Shown: positions 1 to 8,778, counted from the stretch's first letter. The stretch is DNA of 64,000 nt from Piscinibacter gummiphilus (GCF_032681285.1 NZ_CP136336.1:248001-312000), one strand, 5' to 3'. The notes: generated by a model from the letters alone, not told the origin. Program-made: numbers and translations.

Positions 1-66
1 GATCCTAGCCAGTGAGCCCGCACTTGCGCCCTTCGGGTCTACCCCAGAAGGATATTCATGCGCCCG

Positions 67-651
67 TCATCGGCGCTGGAACTTGAACACCGCCACGCTG
101 GCCATGAGGTTCGGGAAGCGGCGCACCACCTCGCCGTTCTGGATGCCGAAGCCGTCGAGCACCTCGAAGCCGTCCTTGCGCAGCAGCACCTCGCAGTCGG
201 TGTAGGTGCCGACGCGGATGTTGGGGGTGTCGTACCACTGGTAGGGCAGCGCTTTCGTCACCGGCATGCGGCCGGTGGCCACGCGCAGGCGGTTGGGCCA
301 GTGCGCGAAGTTGGGAAAGCTCATGACCCCCACACGCCCCACGCGGGCCGTCTCGCGCAAGAGGCGCTCGGTGTGGCGCAGGTGCTGCATCGTCTCCAGC
401 TGCAGCACCACGTCGAAGCTCTGGTCTTCGAAGATCGCGAGGCCGTCTTCCAGGTTGAGCTGGATGACGTTGACGCCGCGCTGCGTGCAGGCGAGCACGT
501 TGGCGTCGTCGATCTCGATGCCGTAGCCGGTGCAGCCGCGCTTGTCGCGCAGGTGGGCGAGCAGCTCGCCGCTGCCGCAGCCGAGGTCGAGCACGCGCGA
601 GCCGGGCGGCACCAGCTCGGCGATCAACTCGATGTCCTTCCTGTCGCTCAT
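67..651 (-). CDS. metW: methionine biosynthesis protein MetW
   Basis: 194-residue class I SAM-dependent methyltransferase-fold protein. The SAM-binding motif [12 protein letters not shown] lies at about residues 20-31, and the body matches the MetW family ([34 protein letters not shown]). MetW is the usual partner of MetX in beta- and gammaproteobacteria; its exact biochemical role is not settled, and in several species it is needed together with MetX for acylation of homoserine. The ATG overlaps the metX stop by 4 bases (ATGA), so the two are translationally coupled. The 66 bases after the stop show no complete gene. Family assignment is secure, activity is not. Confidence 0.95.
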   Translation of the reverse strand: MSDRKDIELIAELVPPGSRVLDLGCGSGELLAHLRDKRGCTGYGIEIDDANVLACTQRGVNVIQLNLEDGLAIFEDQSFDVVLQLETMQHLRHTERLLRETARVGRVGVMSFPNFAHWPNRLRVATGRMPVTKALPYQWYDTPNIRVGTYTDCEVLLRKDGFEVLDGFGIQNGEVVRRFPNLMASVAVFKFQRR

Positions 652-1784
652 GCGCCGACCTCCTTCGCGATGCCATCGAATCGAGCCCGCATCAGTGCGT
701 GGTAGCGCGGGTCGTCGAGCAGGAAGGCGTCGTGCCCGTGCGGTGCGTCGATCTCGGCGTAGCTCACGTCGAAGCGGTTGTGCAGCAGCGCCTTCACGAT
801 CTCGCGTGAGCGTGCCGGCGAGAAGCGCCAGTCGGTGGTGAAGCTCACCAGTTGGAACTTGCAGCGGGCGGGCGCGAATGCCGCCGCCAGGTTGCCGCCG
901 TGCTCGCGCGCCGGGTCGAAGTAGTCGAGGGCGCGGGTGATGAGCAGGTAGGTGTTGGCGTCGAAGTACTCGCTGAACTTGTCGCCCTGGTAGCGCAAGT
1001 AGCTCTCGATCTCGAACTCGATGTCCTGCGTGCTGTAGGCCGGCTGCTCGCCCTTGAGGCTGCGGCCGAACTTGGCCTCCATCGAGTCGTCCGACAGATA
1101 CGTGATGTGGCCGATCATGCGTGCCACGCGCAGGCCGCGCTTGGGCACGACGCCGTGCGCGTAGAAGTGGCCGCCGTGGAACTCGGGGTCGGTGATGATG
1201 GCGCGGCGCGCCACTTCGTTGAAGGCGATGTTCTGCGCCGAGAGGTTGGGCGCGGTGGCGACTGCGATGCAGTGGCGCACCCGCTGCGGGTGGCGCATGG
1301 CCCAGCTGAGCGCCTGCATGCCGCCGAGGCTGCCGCCCAGCACCGCGGCGAGCTGCGTGATGCCCAGGCGGTCGAGCAGACGGGCCTGCGCGTCGACCCA
1401 GTCTTCCACCGTGATCACCGGGAAGTCGGCGCCGTAGGGGCGGCCGGTGTCGGGGTTGGTGTGCATCGGGCCGGTGGAGCCGAAGCAGGAGCCGGGGTTG
1501 TTGACGCCGATCACGAAGAAGCGGTTCGTGTCGAGCGGCTTGCCGGGGCCGACGAGGTTGTCCCACCAGCCCTCGCTCTTGGCCTGGCCTTCGTAGGTGC
1601 CGGCCACGTGGTGCGACGCATTGAGCGCGTGGCACACGAGCACGGCATTGCTCTTGTCGGCATTGAGCGTGCCGTAGGTCTCGTAGGCGAGGGTGTAGTC
1701 GCGCAAGGAGGCCCCGCTGCGCAGCGGCAGCGGGTCGGCAAACTGCATTGCCTGAGGTGTCACATGACCGAGTGAAGCTGTCAC
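648..1784 (-). CDS. metX: homoserine O-acyltransferase MetX
   Basis: 378-residue alpha/beta-hydrolase-fold enzyme that transfers an acyl group from acyl-CoA to homoserine, the first committed step of methionine synthesis. The nucleophile elbow GGSLGGMQ is at about residues 150-157, the acid Asp in FTTDWRFSP and the His in [10 protein letters not shown] near the C-terminus. Length is normal. The start is GTG with AAGGA six bases upstream; no ATG fits better. It is followed by metW in a 4-base overlap. Many proteobacterial MetX proteins are now regarded as succinyltransferases rather than acetyltransferases; the sequence alone read by eye does not settle which acyl-CoA is used here. Probably regulated through the leader described separately. 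Confidence 0.95.
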   Translation of the reverse strand: MTASLGHVTPQAMQFADPLPLRSGASLRDYTLAYETYGTLNADKSNAVLVCHALNASHHVAGTYEGQAKSEGWWDNLVGPGKPLDTNRFFVIGVNNPGSCFGSTGPMHTNPDTGRPYGADFPVITVEDWVDAQARLLDRLGITQLAAVLGGSLGGMQALSWAMRHPQRVRHCIAVATAPNLSAQNIAFNEVARRAIITDPEFHGGHFYAHGVVPKRGLRVARMIGHITYLSDDSMEAKFGRSLKGEQPAYSTQDIEFEIESYLRYQGDKFSEYFDANTYLLITRALDYFDPAREHGGNLAAAFAPARCKFQLVSFTTDWRFSPARSREIVKALLHNRFDVSYAEIDAPHGHDAFLLDDPRYHALMRARFDGIAKEVGA

Positions 1785-1800
1785 GTTGTCCTTCGCACCA

Positions 1801-1842
1801 TGAAAAGAAAAAACCCGGTGCCGCCAAAGCGGGACACCGGGT
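1801..1842 (-). terminator. hairpin plus U-tract before metX: terminator or attenuator
   Basis: Read on the minus strand, an 8-bp stem (arms 1835-1842 and 1813-1820) extended by four inner pairs with a 2-base bulge is followed directly by TTTTTTCTTTT, the form of a Rho-independent terminator. It lies about 90 bases after the stop of the upstream minus-strand gene and 17 bases before the metX start. It could simply end the upstream gene, or it could be an attenuator in a metX leader, because a TATACT -10-like box sits upstream of it. Confidence 0.7.
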
Positions 1843-1909
1843 GTGCGTCCTGTCTTTAGCTGAATTTATTAAGCGCTCGCAATCCGGAACAAATCAGCGC
1901 TGGGGGCGG

Positions 1910-1915
1910 AGTATA
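1910..1915 (-). promoter_or_regulatory. candidate -10 box of metX
   Basis: TATACT on the minus strand, just after the stop of the ClpP-fold gene. A matching -35 is poor (CTGACA is 21 bases upstream, which is too far). If real, transcription would start near 1903 and give a leader of about 120 bases that contains the hairpin and U-tract before the metX GTG. Confidence 0.3.
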
Positions 1916-1930
1916 GGCGCGTCGGGAACT

Positions 1931-2815
1931 TCAGCGTGTCAGCACGCCGGCTTTGAGGAGCTCGCGCCGGCTGGGTGTCCAGATGTCGTCGTGCGGTGTT
2001 TCGAGCACGCGACGGATGAAGGCTTGCGGCAGGCCTGCCTTGGCATACACCTCGGCGTCATGGGCTTCGCTTTCGCCCTTGGCGTTCTGGCCGGGCGCGC
2101 GCCCTCGGTGGAAGCCAAGCACCGCCCCTTCGCCCAACGTGCGGTCGATCCCTGCGAGAAATGCGACCGTGCAGGCCGAATGGCATTCGGTGTCGACACG
2201 GGTGCTGAGGCCGTAGCGCCGGATCACTGCCGCCATGCGCTCGCCTTCGCGCATCCAGCCCCCCGGGGATTCGAGGCGCACGGTGGTGACGCGGGGCGCG
2301 TCGGCAATCACCTGGTCGAGCACCCGCGAGGCGCCTTCGTTGACGCCGCCGGTGTACGAGACTACCCGGCCCTCCTCCAGCAGCACCACTTCGAAGTCCT
2401 CGGCGGGCTGCTCGCCCCGCGCAATCGCCCAGTGTTCGCGAAGGGCCGGGCGGAGCTCGATGTATTCGCGCATCGTGCCGACTGCTCCGAAGGCGAGCGA
2501 GAGCATTGCCAGGATGGCCCAGAAGCGCCCGCCCCGGCCGAAGAGGCTCTTCATCGCCGACATCCAGGCACCGGCGAGCGACCAGGCAGTGATCAGCAAG
2601 GCCACGCACAGGTAGACCAGCAGCGTCATCGACGCATGGCGCGCAGCATGATGCTCACCCACCTTCTGGATGGCGTAGATGCCCAGCCACGATGTGCCCC
2701 AACCCAGCAGCACGGTGTGCAGCCAGTACGAACGCGCGAGCGAATAGTCGCCCTTCAGGTGCTTGATGGCCAGGCCCGGCTCACGGCGGCGCCGCGCGGT
2801 GGTGTTGTTCGGCAT
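1931..2815 (-). CDS. membrane-anchored ClpP/crotonase-fold protein
   Basis: 294 residues. A basic N-terminus is followed by hydrophobic segments at about 30-50, 62-85 and 95-115, then a soluble domain from about 130. This domain has the ClpP-like layout of COG3904-type proteins: TGGVNEGASRVLDQVI, then LESPGGWMREGERMA, then DTECHSACTVAFLAG, where the Ser is in the position of the catalytic serine, then GAVLGFHRG with a possible catalytic His. The protein would sit in the inner membrane and probably cleave or bind peptides on the outer face. Substrate unknown. It stands alone on the minus strand between the response regulator and the metX leader. Confidence 0.75.
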   Translation of the reverse strand: MPNNTTARRRREPGLAIKHLKGDYSLARSYWLHTVLLGWGTSWLGIYAIQKVGEHHAARHASMTLLVYLCVALLITAWSLAGAWMSAMKSLFGRGGRFWAILAMLSLAFGAVGTMREYIELRPALREHWAIARGEQPAEDFEVVLLEEGRVVSYTGGVNEGASRVLDQVIADAPRVTTVRLESPGGWMREGERMAAVIRRYGLSTRVDTECHSACTVAFLAGIDRTLGEGAVLGFHRGRAPGQNAKGESEAHDAEVYAKAGLPQAFIRRVLETPHDDIWTPSRRELLKAGVLTR

Positions 2816-2849
2816 TCGTTCTCCCCTTGCGGAGGATTATCGCGACGCC

Positions 2850-3731
2850 TCAGCCCAGCTCCCGGCTGGCCAGCGCCGCCGCCGCAGCGCGCGTCTCCAC
2901 CCCGAGCTTCTCGAACACATGCTCCAGGTGCTTGTTGACCGTGCGCGGGCTCATGCCGAGGATGTCGGCCACGTCGCGGTTGGTCTTGCCCTTGGCCACC
3001 CACGACAGCACCTCGGCTTCGCGCGGCGTGAGCGCCGCGGTGCTCAGGCGGCTCGGCATGGCCGCTTCGGGCGAGCGCCGCTGCAGCAGCAGCATCTGCT
3101 CGCCGAGGCCGACGGCGCCGAGGTTGCGCAGCAGCAGCGCGTCGCTCGCGTGCTCGTGGGTCTGCCCTTCGGTGAGCCAACGGCGCCAGGCCGGCGGCAG
3201 ACCCTCTTCGCCGGGATAGAACTCGCGCATCCACGCCGCGGCCTGCGGTGAGCGCCACGCCACGCGCTGCTGCGCGTCGATCACCAGCACGCCGTGGCCG
3301 CCCACGTCGAGCGCGTCGCGTGCGAGGCGCGCCACACGGGCGTTGCGCAGGTGCGTGGCCAGGCGCGCCAGCACCTCCTGTGCACGCACGGGCTTGACCA
3401 CGTAGTCGACACCGCCGCTCTCGAAGCCCTCGACGATGTGGGGCGTCTCCGACAAGCCCGTCATGAAGATCACCGGCACATGCGCGAGCGCGGCATCGGC
3501 CTTGATGCGCCGGCACACCTCGAAGCCCGACAGGCCGGGCATCAGCGCATCGAGAAGGATGGCGTCGGGCGAGACGAGCTCCAGCCGCGCGAGCGCCGAT
3601 TCGCCGTCGTGGGCCACCACCACGCTGTAGCCGTGTTCCTCGAGCGCGAGGCACACCGGTCCGAGCGACTGCGGCGCGTCGTCGACCAGCATCACGACGC
3701 CGGCGAGCCGCGTGCTGGCGCTCGCGCTCAC
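2850..3731 (-). CDS. LuxR-family two-component response regulator
   Basis: 293 residues from a GTG that overlaps the stop of the upstream sensor kinase by 4 bases (GTGA), so it is read after the kinase by coupled translation. An N-terminal receiver has VDDAP at 16-20, phosphoacceptor Asp61 in LLDALMPG and Lys113 in VVKPV. A linker of about 90 residues follows, with some PAS-like wording (VLVIDAQQRVAWRSPQAA). The C-terminal LuxR/GerE helix-turn-helix is at about 230-290 (LTPREAEVLSWVAKGKTN, MSPRTVNKHLEHVFEKLGV). It is the expected output partner of the NCS1-histidine kinase fusion. Target genes are inferred to be the divergent urt-fmd operon; nothing in the sequence proves this. Confidence 0.93.
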   Translation of the reverse strand: MSASASTRLAGVVMLVDDAPQSLGPVCLALEEHGYSVVVAHDGESALARLELVSPDAILLDALMPGLSGFEVCRRIKADAALAHVPVIFMTGLSETPHIVEGFESGGVDYVVKPVRAQEVLARLATHLRNARVARLARDALDVGGHGVLVIDAQQRVAWRSPQAAAWMREFYPGEEGLPPAWRRWLTEGQTHEHASDALLLRNLGAVGLGEQMLLLQRRSPEAAMPSRLSTAALTPREAEVLSWVAKGKTNRDVADILGMSPRTVNKHLEHVFEKLGVETRAAAAALASRELG

Positions 3732-6700
3732 AGCGGCACCTCTTCTTCGGTGGCGCGGCCCTGCAGGTTCTTCACCAGCTGCTGCAGCACGCCTTCGAGG
3801 TCGTAGCGGGCGACGAGTTCGGCCAGGCGCTGCAACTCCGGGGCGCACTCGGCGTGGGTCTGCAGCGCGCTCTCGACGGCGGCCTTCAGCCCCTGCACAT
3901 GGCCGAGCCGCGCGAGCCGCATCAGCTCGCCCACGAGCTGCGCCGGCAGCGACGCTTCCACGTCGGACACCACCGAGCCGGTCCACGCCGGCATCGCGAG
4001 TTCGGCCAGCCATTCGAGCTGCAGGTGCCGTTGCAGGGCCGCGAGCAGCTCCGACTCGATCACCGGCTTGTCGACGAAACCCTGCACGCCGGCCTCGGCC
4101 AGCTTGTCGGGCTGGTTCTCGAAGGCGTTGGCCGAGACCATCACGATGGGCAGCTGCGCAAACCCGGCGTGGCGGATGCGGCGGGCGGTCTCCCAGCCGT
4201 CCATGTCGTCCATTGACACGTCGAGCAGCACCGCATCGGGCGGCTGCGCGAGCACGCTCTCCAGGCATTCGCTGCCGCTGGCCGCCTCGCGGATCTGGAA
4301 GCCCAGCGGCACCAGCATGCCCACCAGCATCTGCCGCTGCGTCGGCTGGTCGTCGACCACCAGCAGCGTGCGCCGCGGGCCCACGTAGCCCGTCACCGGC
4401 CGGTGTGGCAGGCGCGGCCGGGTGGGCGCGCTGACCTCGCGCAGGTACAGCCGCACGCTGAAGGTGCTGCCCTCGCCGGGCGTGCTCTTGAGCGTGAGCT
4501 CGCCGCCCATCAGCTGCGTGAGCAGGTGCGTGATCGTGAGGCCGAGGCCGGTGCCGGGGTCGCCGGTGCGACGGCCCGCGCTGCCGCGCTCGAAGGGCAG
4601 GAAGATGCGCTCCTGGTCCTGCGCGGCGATGCCGATGCCGGTGTCGATGACCTCGAAGCGCGCCACCTCGCGGCGGTGGTCGAGCCTGAGCGTCACGCTG
4701 CCGCGGTCGGTGAAGCGCACCGCGTTGCCGAGCAGGTTGATGAGGATCTGCCGCAGCCGCCGCGCGTCGGCGTTCACGTACTGCGGGATGCGCCCGCTGG
4801 TCTCGAGCTTGAACGCGAGCCCCTTGGCCTCGGCCTGCGGCGCCACCATGCGCACCAGGTCGTCGAGGAACTCGTGCATGGGCAGCGGCGCGGGGTCGAG
4901 CCGCAGGCGGCCGGCCTCGATGCGCGCGAGGTCGAGCAGGCCGTCGATCAGGCCGTGCAGGTGTTCGCCGCTGCGGTGGATGGTGGCGACCGAGGCGCGC
5001 CGCGCGCCCTGCACCTGCTCGTCCTTCAGCAGGATCTGCGCATAGCCGAGGATGCTGTTGAGCGGCGTGCGCAACTCGTGCGTCATGCCGGCCACGTAGC
5101 GTGTCTTGGCCTGGTTCGCCGCTTCGGCGAGGTCTTTCGCCTGCTGCAGCGCGGCGTCGGTGCGCTGGTGGGCCTCGATCTCGCGCGTGAGCAGCAGGTT
5201 CTGGCGGTTCGACTCGTCTTGCGCCATGTGGCGGCTCTCGCTGCCGAGCACGATCCACCATGCCCCCACCGCGGCCACCAGCGAGAGCAGCGCGAACACC
5301 TTGAGCAGCGGCGCCTGCAGCAGCACCTGCTCGCCGGCGTGCAGCACGCGGTGCTGGTCGTACACCACGCCGAGGATGACCGCCAGCAGGCCGATCAGCG
5401 AGGCGAGCACCACGAGGTAGTGCGCCACGCGCGAGTTCACGCGCGCCGCCAGGCGCTCGGGCAGCACGGTGGCGAGCGCCGCGCTCACCTGCTCGGCGGC
5501 GCGCGAGTTGGTCTTGCAGCGGTCGTGGCAGCGCGACTCGAGCGTGCAGCACAGCGAGCAGATCGGCGCGTCGTAGGCCGGGCAGTGCGCCATGTCTTCC
5601 GACTCGAAGGTGTTCTCGCACACCGAGCACTGCACGTTCTGCCCCGGCGCCCAGCGTGTGAGGTTGCGCCGCGCGAGGTAGTAGCGGCCCCGCGTGGCCC
5701 AGGCCAGCAGTGGCGAGAGCACCATCGCCGTCGCGAGCGCGATGAAAGGCGAGAAGGCTTCGGCGGTGGGCCCGAGCACGCCCGCGTAGGCCACGATCGC
5801 GACCACCGCCGCGGTGAGCATTGCGCCCAGGCCCACCGGGTTGATGTCGTACAGGTGCGCGCGCTTGAACTCGATGTGCTTCGGGCTCAGGCCGAGCGGC
5901 TTGTTGATGACGAGGTCGGCCACCAGCGCGCCCACCCAGGCGATGGCCACGTTGCTGTAGAGCCCGAGCACCCGCTCCAGCGCCTCGAAGACGCCAAGCG
6001 TCATGAGCAGCACCGCGATCAGCACGTTGAAGACCAGCCACACCACACGCCCCGGGTGGCTGTGCGTGAGGCGCGCGAAGAAGTTGCTCCACGCCAGCGA
6101 GCCGGCATATGCGTTGGTGAGGTTGATCTTCACCTGCGAGACCACGACGAAGAGCACGGTCGCCGCGAGCACCCATCGGGCATCGTCGAACACGTAGGCG
6201 AAGCCGGCGAGGTACATCTGCGTCGGCTCGATCGCCTTGCTCGTGGGCACCTGGTGCTGCAGGGCGAGGAAGGCGAGGAAGGCGCCGCCCAGCATCTTGA
6301 CCATGCCAAGCACGATCCAGCCCGGGCCGGCCACGAGCACCGCCGTCCACCAGCGGCGCTGGTTGGCCGCCGTCTTCTCGGGCAGGAAACGCAAGTAGTC
6401 CACCTGCTCGCCGATCTGCACCACGAGCGAGAAGGCAACGGTGGCCGCCGCGCCGAACATCAGCCAGTCGAAGCCGCTGCTGCCCGAGGCGCGGCCCACG
6501 AGGCCGGTGAAGTCGGCATACGCCTGCGGGTTCTTCGCCAGCACCCACACGAAGGGCAGGGCGAGCAGGAAGAGCCAGAGCGGCTGCGTCCACGTCTGCA
6601 GGCGCGAGATGAGCGTGATGCCATACATCACGAGCGGCAGGATGCCCAGCGACGACAGCAGGTAGCACCACCCGAGCGGCCAGCCGAAATACATCTGCAG

Positions 6701-7123
6701 TGCGAGCGCGAGGATGGCCGCTTCGAGCGCGAAGAAGATGAAGGTGAAGCTCGCGTAGATCAGCGAGGTGAGCGTGGAGCCGAGGTAGCCGAAGCCGGCG
6801 CCGCGGGTGAGCAGGTCCATGTCGACGCCGTACTTCGCGGCGTAGACGCTGATCGGCAGGCCGGTGAGGAAGGTGATGAGGCCGACGACGAGGATGGCCC
6901 ACAGCGCATTGGAGAAGCCGTAGTTGATGGCGATGGCGCCGCCGATGGCTTCGAGCGCAAGGAACGAGGTGGCGCCGAACGCGGTGTTGGCCACGCGGAA
7001 CTCGCTCCACTTGCGGAAGTGGCGCGGCGTGTAGCGCAGCGCGTAGTCCTCCAGCGTCTCGTCGGCGACCCAGGTGTTGTAGTCGCGACGGATGCGAAAG
7101 ATCTTTTGCGTGGCCCCGGACAC
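3728..7123 (-). CDS. NCS1 transporter-like hybrid sensor histidine kinase
   Basis: About 1131 residues in one reading frame. Residues ~10-490 are a full NCS1 (purine/cytosine permease family) 12-helix transporter domain (YNTWVADETLEDYALRY, NTAFGATSF, DLLTRGAGFGYLGS, VKINLTNAYAGSLAWSN). Residues ~499-536 hold eight cysteines (CSVC, CSLCC, CHDRC patterns), a likely metal-binding linker. Two more helices follow at ~570-630. A HisKA domain has phospho-acceptor His682 in MTHELRTPLNS; the ATPase has an N box near 800 and G boxes DTGIGI and GTGLGLT. A C-terminal receiver has Asp968 and Lys1019. Start chosen at GTG with AGGAG eight bases upstream; a TTG ten codons earlier has no such site. It overlaps its LuxR partner and is divergent from urtABCDE-fmdAB, which suggests sensing of urea, an amide or a nucleobase-derived compound at the membrane. 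Confidence 0.92.
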   Translation of the reverse strand: MSGATQKIFRIRRDYNTWVADETLEDYALRYTPRHFRKWSEFRVANTAFGATSFLALEAIGGAIAINYGFSNALWAILVVGLITFLTGLPISVYAAKYGVDMDLLTRGAGFGYLGSTLTSLIYASFTFIFFALEAAILALALQMYFGWPLGWCYLLSSLGILPLVMYGITLISRLQTWTQPLWLFLLALPFVWVLAKNPQAYADFTGLVGRASGSSGFDWLMFGAAATVAFSLVVQIGEQVDYLRFLPEKTAANQRRWWTAVLVAGPGWIVLGMVKMLGGAFLAFLALQHQVPTSKAIEPTQMYLAGFAYVFDDARWVLAATVLFVVVSQVKINLTNAYAGSLAWSNFFARLTHSHPGRVVWLVFNVLIAVLLMTLGVFEALERVLGLYSNVAIAWVGALVADLVINKPLGLSPKHIEFKRAHLYDINPVGLGAMLTAAVVAIVAYAGVLGPTAEAFSPFIALATAMVLSPLLAWATRGRYYLARRNLTRWAPGQNVQCSVCENTFESEDMAHCPAYDAPICSLCCTLESRCHDRCKTNSRAAEQVSAALATVLPERLAARVNSRVAHYLVVLASLIGLLAVILGVVYDQHRVLHAGEQVLLQAPLLKVFALLSLVAAVGAWWIVLGSESRHMAQDESNRQNLLLTREIEAHQRTDAALQQAKDLAEAANQAKTRYVAGMTHELRTPLNSILGYAQILLKDEQVQGARRASVATIHRSGEHLHGLIDGLLDLARIEAGRLRLDPAPLPMHEFLDDLVRMVAPQAEAKGLAFKLETSGRIPQYVNADARRLRQILINLLGNAVRFTDRGSVTLRLDHRREVARFEVIDTGIGIAAQDQERIFLPFERGSAGRRTGDPGTGLGLTITHLLTQLMGGELTLKSTPGEGSTFSVRLYLREVSAPTRPRLPHRPVTGYVGPRRTLLVVDDQPTQRQMLVGMLVPLGFQIREAASGSECLESVLAQPPDAVLLDVSMDDMDGWETARRIRHAGFAQLPIVMVSANAFENQPDKLAEAGVQGFVDKPVIESELLAALQRHLQLEWLAELAMPAWTGSVVSDVEASLPAQLVGELMRLARLGHVQGLKAAVESALQTHAECAPELQRLAELVARYDLEGVLQQLVKNLQGRATEEEVPL

Positions 7124-7209
7124 AGCTCGTACTCCTGCTCTTGCCAGCGTCAATGCAAGAAGCGAACCCAGCGGGCCGAGCGCCGGGCCGCTCCCAAGCC
7201 GGCCCGCAT

Positions 7210-7249
7210 CCCCTCGGGGGATCGGTCGGCGTACCCGTCGACCGAGGGG
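7210..7249. repeat. inverted repeat in the kinase/urtA intergenic gap
   Basis: CCCTCGG (7211-7217) and CCGAGGG (7242-7248) can pair around a loop that itself contains GTCGG/GTCGAC-like complementarity. It sits in the 269-base gap between the divergent kinase and urtA. The wording resembles repetitive palindromic elements common between Burkholderiales genes; copy number cannot be judged from this window. Confidence 0.4.
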
Positions 7250-7332
7250 CTGTCGTCCTCTACGTTGAATGACGTATTCGCCATACGCAGGGGTTCCGGG
7301 ACAGTGACATCAACGCGATCAGGCACACGCCG

Positions 7333-7348
7333 CACAAGGCTGGTGCCA
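7333..7348 (-). promoter_or_regulatory. near-consensus sigma-54 -24/-12 element
   Basis: On the minus strand the string TGGCACCAGCCTTGTG keeps the -24 TGGCAC, the GG-to-TTG spacing and TTG of the sigma-54 consensus, but the essential -12 GC reads GT. It points toward the NCS1-kinase gene, about 210 bases upstream of its GTG. With the -12 mismatch it may be weak, or not a promoter at all. Confidence 0.25.
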
Positions 7349-7392
7349 CTCGCACGATTTCTTCACCACCACTGCCCGCCAGGAGCACCGCC

Positions 7393-8646
7393 ATGTCACG
7401 CGACCAAGACCGCACCCCCGACGCCCAACGCCGCCGCCTGCTGCAAGGCGCCGCCGCCCTGCCGCTGGCGGGGCTGGCCGCGCCGGCCTTCGCCCAGCAG
7501 TACCCGACCGCGAAGGTGAACACCACCAAACTCGCCGTCACCGACACCGAGGTCACGGTGGGCCAGCTGCACTCGGCCACCGGCACCATGGCCATCAGCG
7601 AGACCGGCTCCATCCAGGCCGAGCAACTCGCCATCGACCAGATCAACGCGATGGGCGGTGTGCTCGGCCGCAAGATCAAGGTCATCAAGGAAGACGGCGC
7701 GAGCGACTGGCCGACCTTTGCCGAGAAGAGCAAGAAGCTGCTCGTCAACGACAAGGTCGCCGCCGTCTTCGGCTGCTGGACCAGCGCCTCGCGCAAGGCG
7801 GTGCTGCCGGTCTTCGAGAAGGAGAACGGCATGCTCTATTACCCGACCTTCTACGAAGGCCTGGAGCAGAGCAAGAACGTCATCTACACCGGCCAGGAGG
7901 CCACGCAGCAGATCCTCTGGGGCCTCGACTGGGCCAACAAGGAGAAGAAGAGCAAGAGCTTCTTCCTCATCGGCAGCGACTACATCTGGCCGCGCACCAG
8001 CAACAAGATCGCGCGCAAGCACATCGAGAACCAGCTCAAGGGCAAGGTCGTCGGCGAGGAGTACTACCCGCTCGGCCACACCAACTTCAACTCGCTGATC
8101 AACAAGATCAAGGTCGCCAAGCCCGATTGCATCTACGCGGTGGTGGTGGGCGGCTCCAACGTGAGCTTCTACAAGCAGCTGAAGGCTGCGGGCATCACGT
8201 CCGACAAGCAGTTCCTGCTCACCATCTCGGTGACGGAAGACGAGCTGCTCGGCATCGGCGGCGAAAACACGGCCGGCTTCTATGCCTGCATGAAGTACTT
8301 CCAGTCGCTCGACAACCCGAACAACAAGAAGTTCGTCTCGGCCTTCAAGGCCAAGTACGGCGACAAGGCGGTGATCGGCGACGTGACGCAGGCCGCCTAC
8401 CTCGGCCCGTGGCTGTGGAAGGCGACGGTCGAGAAGGCCGGCAGCTTCGACGTCGACAAGATCGCCGTCGCCTCGACCGGCGTGGAGTTCAAGGAGGCCC
8501 CCGAGGGCTACGTGAAGATCCACGAGAACCACCACCTGTGGAGCAAGGCACGCATCGGCCAGATGACGGCCGACGGGCAGTTCAAGCTGGTGGCCGAGTC
8601 ACCGAACCTGATCGAGCCCAACCCCTTCCCCAAGGGATATCAATAG
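7393..8646 (+). CDS. urtA: urea/amide ABC transporter substrate-binding protein UrtA
   Basis: 417 residues. The N-terminus has a twin-arginine-like export signal (RRRLLQGAAALPLAG, cleavage near AFAQQ), followed by the type I periplasmic binding fold of the branched-chain amino acid/urea family (VGQLHSATGTMAISE, AAVFGCWTSASRKAVLPVFE, NGMLYYPTFYEGLEQS). These phrases are typical of UrtA. It captures urea or short amides in the periplasm for the permease genes downstream. The ATG has AGGAG nine bases upstream. A 132-base gap with palindromes separates it from urtB. In Methylophilus the related fmdDEF transporter handles short-chain amides and urea, so the true substrate may be broader than urea. 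Confidence 0.95.
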   Translation: MSRDQDRTPDAQRRRLLQGAAALPLAGLAAPAFAQQYPTAKVNTTKLAVTDTEVTVGQLHSATGTMAISETGSIQAEQLAIDQINAMGGVLGRKIKVIKEDGASDWPTFAEKSKKLLVNDKVAAVFGCWTSASRKAVLPVFEKENGMLYYPTFYEGLEQSKNVIYTGQEATQQILWGLDWANKEKKSKSFFLIGSDYIWPRTSNKIARKHIENQLKGKVVGEEYYPLGHTNFNSLINKIKVAKPDCIYAVVVGGSNVSFYKQLKAAGITSDKQFLLTISVTEDELLGIGGENTAGFYACMKYFQSLDNPNNKKFVSAFKAKYGDKAVIGDVTQAAYLGPWLWKATVEKAGSFDVDKIAVASTGVEFKEAPEGYVKIHENHHLWSKARIGQMTADGQFKLVAESPNLIEPNPFPKGYQ

Positions 8647-8778
8647 GCCACCCCCTACGGCCTGACGGCCGCCCCCTCCAGGGGGCAACACCAGTGGACC
8701 GGCAAAGCCGGCTCCACGGTGTTCGCCCCATGTGGCCCGGCCCTCCGGGCGGGCATTCGGTAGCGCAGGACTCATGCG
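8647..8778. repeat. cluster of palindromes between urtA and urtB, REP-like
   Basis: At least three nested inverted repeats in 130 bases: GCCCCCT/AGGGGGC near 8670-8685, a long imperfect hairpin ACACC-GTGGA-CCGGC / GCCGG-CTCCAC-GGTGT at about 8689-8723, and GGCCCGG/CCGGGCGGGC near 8736-8755. There is no T-run, so it is not a classical terminator; it could stabilise the urtA message 3' end or lower downstream expression, as REP elements do in transporter operons. The family identity is by appearance only. Confidence 0.45.

Noticed and set aside
1..66. Possible gene start or tRNA fragment at the left edge
   Set aside because: No cloverleaf or convincing coding frame can be made from 66 bases.
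7121..7153. TTG at 7153 as start of the NCS1 kinase
   Set aside because: It has no clear ribosome site and adds ten residues outside the homologous region; GTG 7123 has AGGAG at the right distance.
4403..7519. Very long open frames antisense to the kinase, and similar ones opposite many other genes
   Set aside because: They are products of high GC in the third codon position: composition is Arg/Ala/His-rich, without domain motifs or ribosome sites, and real domains lie on the other strand.
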